The notes under the pieces were generated by a model. It had not been told where the DNA came from and did no database searches. It saw only the letters and a list, made by a program, of their open reading frames with translations. From contig CALGGX010000124.1 in the NCBI GenBank assembly GCA_937916025.1, positions 1-18,603 on the forward strand: a stretch of DNA of 18,603 nt, written 5' to 3'. Below, piece after piece: positions 15,345-18,603 of the stretch. This DNA is from an uncultured Selenomonadales bacterium. GTDB taxonomy: Bacteria > Bacillota_C > Negativicutes > Selenomonadales > Selenomonadaceae. A program made the translations under genes and the position numbers. Within the stretch, counting starts at the first letter, position 1. Every line of letters begins with the position of its first letter.

Positions 15345-16184
15345 TCAATCACCTTTCTTATTGCAGATCATTTTGGCGAGTTTTGTATTGAGTGCGTGCC
15401 CTGCGGCGGCGGCAATAATATGACCTCTGAAAATGCCCGCCAAACGCATATCGCCGATCACGTCGAGGATTTTATGGCGGACGAGTTCGTCGGGGAAGAG
15501 CAGATCGTTTCGCCAGCCGTCGTCGTTATAGACAATGACGTTTTCGAGCGTGCCGCCGAGTCCGAGCCCCATCTTATGGAGCATTTCGACTTCCGGCTCG
15601 TAAGCAATCGTCCGCGCGGGAGCGATTTCGCGCGCGTAAGTTTCCTTGTCGATATCGAAGTCGCCATACTGAATTCCGATCAGCGGATGCGGATTGATCG
15701 ACGTGAATGACACTCGAAAGCCGTCATACGGCAATGCGATGATGAATCGCCGACCGTTGCCCGTTTGATCGTCGATGCGATAAATCCGATCAATGATTGT
15801 TTCGTTCCGCGCGGCATTTTGTTCGATCGAACCGGCAATTTTGAGCAGGTTGAAGAAGTCGATTGAGCTTCCGAGCATAACGGGCGGTTCTTCGGCGTCA
15901 AGCTCGACGAAGCAGTTGTCAATTTGATGCACGTGAAGTGCACTCATCAGATGCTCGACGGTGAAGACCTTGACGCCGTTCTCTTCGAGAGTAGTCGCGC
16001 GAACCGTGGCGGTGACGTTTTCGGCGACGGCTCGGATTGTCGGTCTACTTTCGAGATCGGTGCGTACAAAGACGATGCCGCTGTCGACGGGCGCGGGTTT
16101 AAGAAACATGTTGACTTCGCGACCGGAATGCAGTCCGACTCCGAAGCAGGTCACTTCGCGTTTGATTGTTGTTTGTTGCGGCAA
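15345..16184 (-). CDS. lpxC: UDP-3-O-acyl-N-acetylglucosamine deacetylase
   Basis: LpxC is the zinc enzyme for the committed step of lipid A synthesis. The 279-residue protein (from TTG 16184) shows all key residues: VEHLMSALH (zinc His78), ELVRHKILDVIGD (zinc His237 and Asp241) and the general His in AGHALNTKL (H263). TTG 16184 is preferred because an extended ribosome site, AAAGGAAGTGAT, differs from the ideal at one base and lies 7 bases upstream. A GTG at 16196 falls inside it. The protein then starts MPQQTTIKRE, as in relatives. Its single-domain length is bacterial standard, with no FabZ fusion. Confidence 0.95.
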   Translation of the reverse strand: MPQQTTIKREVTCFGVGLHSGREVNMFLKPAPVDSGIVFVRTDLESRPTIRAVAENVTATVRATTLEENGVKVFTVEHLMSALHVHQIDNCFVELDAEEPPVMLGSSIDFFNLLKIAGSIEQNAARNETIIDRIYRIDDQTGNGRRFIIALPYDGFRVSFTSINPHPLIGIQYGDFDIDKETYAREIAPARTIAYEPEVEMLHKMGLGLGGTLENVIVYNDDGWRNDLLFPDELVRHKILDVIGDMRLAGIFRGHIIAAAAGHALNTKLAKMICNKKGD

Positions 16185-16215
16185 GGCAGGTATCACTTCC
16201 TTTTTTTAATGCATT

Positions 16216-17130
16216 CTACAGGATTTTGCGTAATTCCGCAAGCTCGTCGGGCGAAAACTCCTCGCGCATCGACTTCCATCGATCGTGCAACCAAAACCAC
16301 TGCTCCGGATATTGCCGAATGTGCTGTTCGATCAGAGTCGCCAATTGCTGTGTCGTCCGACGCAAGTCCTCGCGTTTGTCTCGCGTCTTTTCGACGAAGA
16401 GCGGAGGATAAACGATCAACTTATGCGTCCGAGTTGCCGTCCGATGCATGAAGGCGGGGAAGATCGGAATGTCTTTAAATCGCGCCATCGATGCCGCGCC
16501 CGGCATGAAGTTCGTCGGCTCATCAAAGAATTTCACCACTGTACCGTCGTGTCGATTGGTGTCTTGATCCATTATCAAGCCGATGAACCAACCGTCCGTC
16601 AGCATCTGAAACATCTCTCGCACGCCGGTTTTGTACGTGATGTGCATTCCGATCAGCGTTCGATATTCGTTGATGAACCGATCCATGCCGCCGGACTTTT
16701 GCTTCTTCGCAACGCCGACCAGACTGATTCCGTATTGCGCAAACGCGCCGCCCATCAGCTCCCAATTATCCGAATGACACGTTGCTATCACCGCGCCTTT
16801 TCCGTTCCGTGTCGGCGAATTCAGATATTCCGTCAAGTAATTCAGCCCTTCGATCTCGACATGCGATTTCATTGTCCGGCGAAGTTTCGGAAATCGCAAC
16901 ACTTCAATCAGAACCTGCCCGTATTGAACGGCGGCGGCTTTTGAAATGCGCTCCGCCTCCTGCCGGTCGACATGCAGACAGCGCATGATATTTTCGCGCG
17001 AGAGTTTCTTGCGTCGACTCGGCAAAAAAATCCATGCAAGTGCCGCAATCAAATCGGCGAGCATCAAACAAATTCGCCATGGCAGAATACAGATCAATCG
17101 GCTCATCAATCGCGCGAAGTGATACGACAA
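16216..17130 (-). CDS. lpxL: LpxL/HtrB family lipid A acyltransferase
   Basis: This 304-residue membrane acyltransferase would add a secondary acyl chain to the lipid A precursor. An N-terminal membrane helix spans about residues 10-36. The catalytic H-x4-E motif is HSDNWE (H119, E124), and a DQDTNRHDG segment follows as in the family. TTG 17130 is chosen because GGGAGGG (17138-17144) lies 7 bases upstream and the predicted transcript starts near 17156. The longer open frame reaches past that promoter and into the TetR gene, so it cannot be right. It is the first gene of the long minus-strand operon. Whether the chain is laurate, myristate or other cannot be told. Confidence 0.88.
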   Translation of the reverse strand: MSYHFARLMSRLICILPWRICLMLADLIAALAWIFLPSRRKKLSRENIMRCLHVDRQEAERISKAAAVQYGQVLIEVLRFPKLRRTMKSHVEIEGLNYLTEYLNSPTRNGKGAVIATCHSDNWELMGGAFAQYGISLVGVAKKQKSGGMDRFINEYRTLIGMHITYKTGVREMFQMLTDGWFIGLIMDQDTNRHDGTVVKFFDEPTNFMPGAASMARFKDIPIFPAFMHRTATRTHKLIVYPPLFVEKTRDKREDLRRTTQQLATLIEQHIRQYPEQWFWLHDRWKSMREEFSPDELAELRKIL

Positions 17131-17162
17131 CCGACAGCCCTCCCGTCGAAAACTTTTTTTGT

Positions 17163-17191
17163 ATGATATCACATTTCGACTCGATTGACAA
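17163..17191 (-). promoter_or_regulatory. Sigma-70 promoter of the lpxL-lpxC operon
   Basis: On the minus strand TTGTCA (17191-17186) and TATCAT (17168-17163) are exactly 17 bases apart, with an upstream TGA giving an extended -10. The predicted start near 17156 leaves a leader of about 26 bases before the TTG of lpxL. The 8-base palindrome TGATATCA (17164-17171) overlaps the -10 box. This is the only strong promoter found for the operon. Confidence 0.75.
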
Positions 17192-17213
17192 TGCGCCGCC
17201 GATTTCGGATAAT
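17185..17213 (+). promoter_or_regulatory. Sigma-70 promoter of the TetR gene, sharing its -35 with the lpx promoter
   Basis: A perfect -35 (TTGACA, 17185-17190) and GATAAT (17208-17213) are 17 bases apart. The -35 overlaps the minus-strand -35 by five bases inside the inverted repeat ATTG-A-CAAT (17184-17192). The predicted start is near 17220, about 25 bases before the ATG. Confidence 0.75.
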
Positions 17214-17244
17214 GATCAAAAAAATTACCGACGGAGAGAGCGGA

Positions 17245-17795
17245 ATGACAACCAAAGAATTGCTCGCCAAGTCGTTCGTCGAGCTGTCGAATGTCAAAAG
17301 CGTCGACAAGATCACCATACGAAGTATCGTCGACAATTGCGGCTTGACAAAGACGACTTTTTACAATCATTTTCAAGACAAATATGATCTGATCGTGCAG
17401 ATTTACGCCGCGCCCGTCAAAAATATCATCAATCGGCTCGGTTCCGATTATGAATTGCGCGAGGCGATCGTCGATTTCCTGAAATATTTCGCCGCCAATC
17501 GACGTTTCATCATCAACGCGATCAAAAATACTTCGGGGCAGAACTCTCGTTCCTCAATCATGTTTCGCGCATACATTTCACGGCATTGCGAGAGTTCATT
17601 GAGAGAGACGGACATTTGCCGCTTCGGATCGAAATGCTGTTGAAACTGTACGTGTTCGGAACGGTGCAGCTCGTTTGCGAGTGGTTGATCGACAAAATGC
17701 CGATCCCGATCGAAGAATTTGCAACCGTTCTCGAGGCGGGGTTGCCATCGGAACTCAAACAATACCTGCCGGAGCGCGTCGACTTGACGAATTGA
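17245..17795 (+). pseudogene. TetR family regulator (DhaS-like), frameshifted
   Basis: The N-terminal DNA-binding domain is intact: a helix-turn-helix around IRSIVDNCGLTKTTFYNHFQDKYDLI. The middle reads NTSGQNS, typical of DhaS-like TetR proteins. At 17545-17548 the sequence is TCTC where one TC would keep the frame. After the two extra bases the coding frame goes on as SFLNHVSRIHFTALREFIERD and on to LPERVDLTN and TGA at 17795, giving about 182 residues if repaired. As read, translation stops at 17643 after 132 residues and lacks most of the ligand and dimer domain. ATG 17245 has GGAGAG 6 bases upstream. It is divergent from lpxL and shares promoter DNA with it, so it may have controlled lipid A genes and itself (inference). 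Confidence 0.8.
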
Positions 17796-17807
17796 TGAAT
17801 CTGTAAA

Positions 17808-17835
17808 TTGCAATCAACGGCGAAAATGCTAAAAT
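17808..17835 (+). promoter_or_regulatory. Promoter of the HpcH/HpaI aldolase gene
   Basis: TTGCAA (17808-17813) and TAAAAT (17830-17835) are 16 bases apart, and a TG one base before the hexamer makes an extended -10. The start would be near 17842, followed by GGAGGG (17868-17873) 8 bases before the ATG at 17882. The 17796-17881 spacer has no terminator for the TetR gene. Confidence 0.65.
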
Positions 17836-17881
17836 TTCGATTGGAACAGTTAAACGGCATTTTGATCGGAGGGATTTTACA

Positions 17882-18340
17882 ATGCCGATGGTGAGAGATT
17901 ATCTGAAAAACAAATTCAAGCACGGAATTGAATCCGGCGTATTGCAGTACGGTGTGGGGCAGGAGACGACTTCGCCGGACGTTGCCGAAATTCTCGCGAC
18001 GTCAAATTACGATTGGCTGTTCGTCGACGGCGAGCACGGTCCGCACACCGTTCAAACGATCCTCGCGATTGCGCGCGCGATTGCTCCTTTCGACATGACG
18101 CCGGTCGTTCGCATTCCGCAAGCCGGAACCGGCATCATCAAACAGTTGCTGGACGCCGGCATTCAGAACATCATCATTCCGAAGGTCGAGACAGGCGAAG
18201 AGACCGAGAATATCATGTATTGGGCGTCGTATGCTCCGCGCGGCAATCGCGGCTTCGGAGCAACGGCGGTTCGCGCGGGATATTACGGTCGGCATGCGGA
18301 TTATCTCGAGCGCAATGTCGACGAGATTTGCATTTTGCCG
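17882..18340 (+). pseudogene. HpcH/HpaI family aldolase, 5' part only
   Basis: The frame encodes the first part of a class II pyruvate-dependent aldolase of the HpaI/GarL type, which splits 2-keto-3-deoxy acids into pyruvate and an aldehyde. Visible marks are FVDGEHGPHTVQ (catalytic His), PVVRIP (substrate Arg) and LLDAGIQNIIIPKVET. The sequence follows the family to NVDEICILP and then departs as YDSRSKP with a stop at 18364. The metal ligands Glu (in the expected Q-I-E just after this point) and Asp are missing, so the piece cannot be active. About 100 residues are lost. The cut coincides with a drop in GC, so it is a junction rather than gradual decay. Confidence 0.85.
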
Positions 18341-18345
18341 TATGA
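18335..18345. other. Junction between the main segment and lower-GC DNA at the right end
   Basis: Aldolase identity stops at about 18340. By hand count bases 18241-18300 have 40 G or C in 60, while 18341-18600 have 98 in 260. The coding strand and protein also change here. No mobile element end or repeat marks the point. Confidence 0.65.
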
Positions 18346-18601
18346 TTCCCGAAGCAAACCATGAGAGCACTAAAAGTGCGGCGGCTGAAGCTAAAATTCG
18401 ATTCTTATTTCTTCTCAAAAATCGCTTTGTGCCCAGAATGACTGTTTGTTTTTTGATGAATGAATTTCGTGCTGTTTCAAGGCGTTTTTCCGTTTCGGAT
18501 TGTTGGTCGTTATTTTGCGCAGTTTTGCAAATATGTTCCAATTCGGTTTTTATGCAATCAGAGTCAAAATCGTGCAGTTTTTTTAGAATTTCCTGCTTTT
18601 T
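18341..18601 (-). CDS. Part of an unrecognised membrane protein, open at both ends
   Basis: A minus-strand frame runs in from beyond the right end of the window. It encodes a charged, helical region (with KKQEILKKLHDF and SETEKRLETARNSF) and then RRNKNRI and a hydrophobic helix (LASAAALLVLSWFASGII). It then crosses the junction into the antisense of the aldolase, so its real C-terminus is absent. A cytoplasmic helical domain before a single membrane segment is a plausible topology. I do not recognise the family. Composition is lower in GC than the rest, so it probably has a different origin. Confidence 0.45.
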
Positions 18602-18603
18602 CC

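Noticed and set aside
18002..18340. The part of the right-end minus-strand frame that lies inside the aldolase
   Set aside because: It is antisense to the aldolase and becomes Arg/Asp-rich with no motif. Only the part after the junction looks coding.
18366..18378. Small hairpin GCACT-AAA-AGTGC
   Set aside because: The five-base stem has no T run and lies in coding sequence on the minus strand, so it is probably chance.
1..18603. CRISPR arrays, tRNA or rRNA genes, insertion sequences
   Set aside because: No regularly spaced repeats, no tRNA-like cloverleaf or CCA end, no rRNA core sequence and no transposase motif were seen by eye.

Overview
The window reads as DNA from a Gram-positive lineage that makes an outer membrane, most likely a member of the Negativicutes (inference). 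The reasons are a complete lipid A block in the order lpxL-lpxC-fabZ-lpxA-lpxI-lpxB-msbA that uses LpxI rather than LpxH, an XpaC-TelA pair of Firmicutes type, a DhaS-like TetR regulator, strong Shine-Dalgarno (SD) sites and frequent TTG/GTG starts. No rRNA, tRNA or CRISPR array is visible.

Layout. (1) Bases 1 to about 120 are AT-rich (38 G+C in 120, by hand count) and hold the end of pta and the first codons of ackA, joined abruptly to GC-rich DNA. (2) 102-4258, minus strand: nurA-herA-GHKL ATPase, a compact three-gene DNA-processing set that could be a defence or repair module. (3) 4389-6466, plus strand and divergent from it: an XpaC-like protein with a C-terminal TM2 domain, then TelA. 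A two-way terminator follows. (4) 6542-17130, minus strand: one run of closely spaced or overlapping genes. It starts with the lipid A genes and ends with an FkbH-like glyceryl loader, an acyl carrier protein, a PIG-L deacetylase and an LpxD-like acyltransferase. (5) 17163-17213: two divergent promoters with overlapping -35 boxes, serving lpxL and a TetR gene. (6) 17245-18340, plus strand: the frameshifted TetR gene and the first part of an HpcH/HpaI aldolase. (7) About 18341-18603: DNA of lower GC (98 of 260 by hand count) with part of an unrelated minus-strand membrane protein gene.

How the genes may work together. The lpx genes make the lipid A precursor and MsbA flips it across the inner membrane. 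The genes joined to the 3' end of that operon suggest a surface-sugar tailoring path: PIG-L exposes an amine, FkbH loads a glyceryl unit onto the carrier protein, and the LpxD-like enzyme moves an acyl group onto the amine (inference). That path may be off, because the FkbH gene has lost about 10 bases. PIG-L contains a run of eight G that could slip. The TetR gene that shares promoter DNA with the operon is also frameshifted. The HerA-NurA-GHKL set is the best candidate for a little-described system, but its last gene runs into the left junction, so its native C-terminus is uncertain. The two abrupt ends, each joining unrelated genes of lower GC, look like chimeric joins from amplification or assembly rather than biology.
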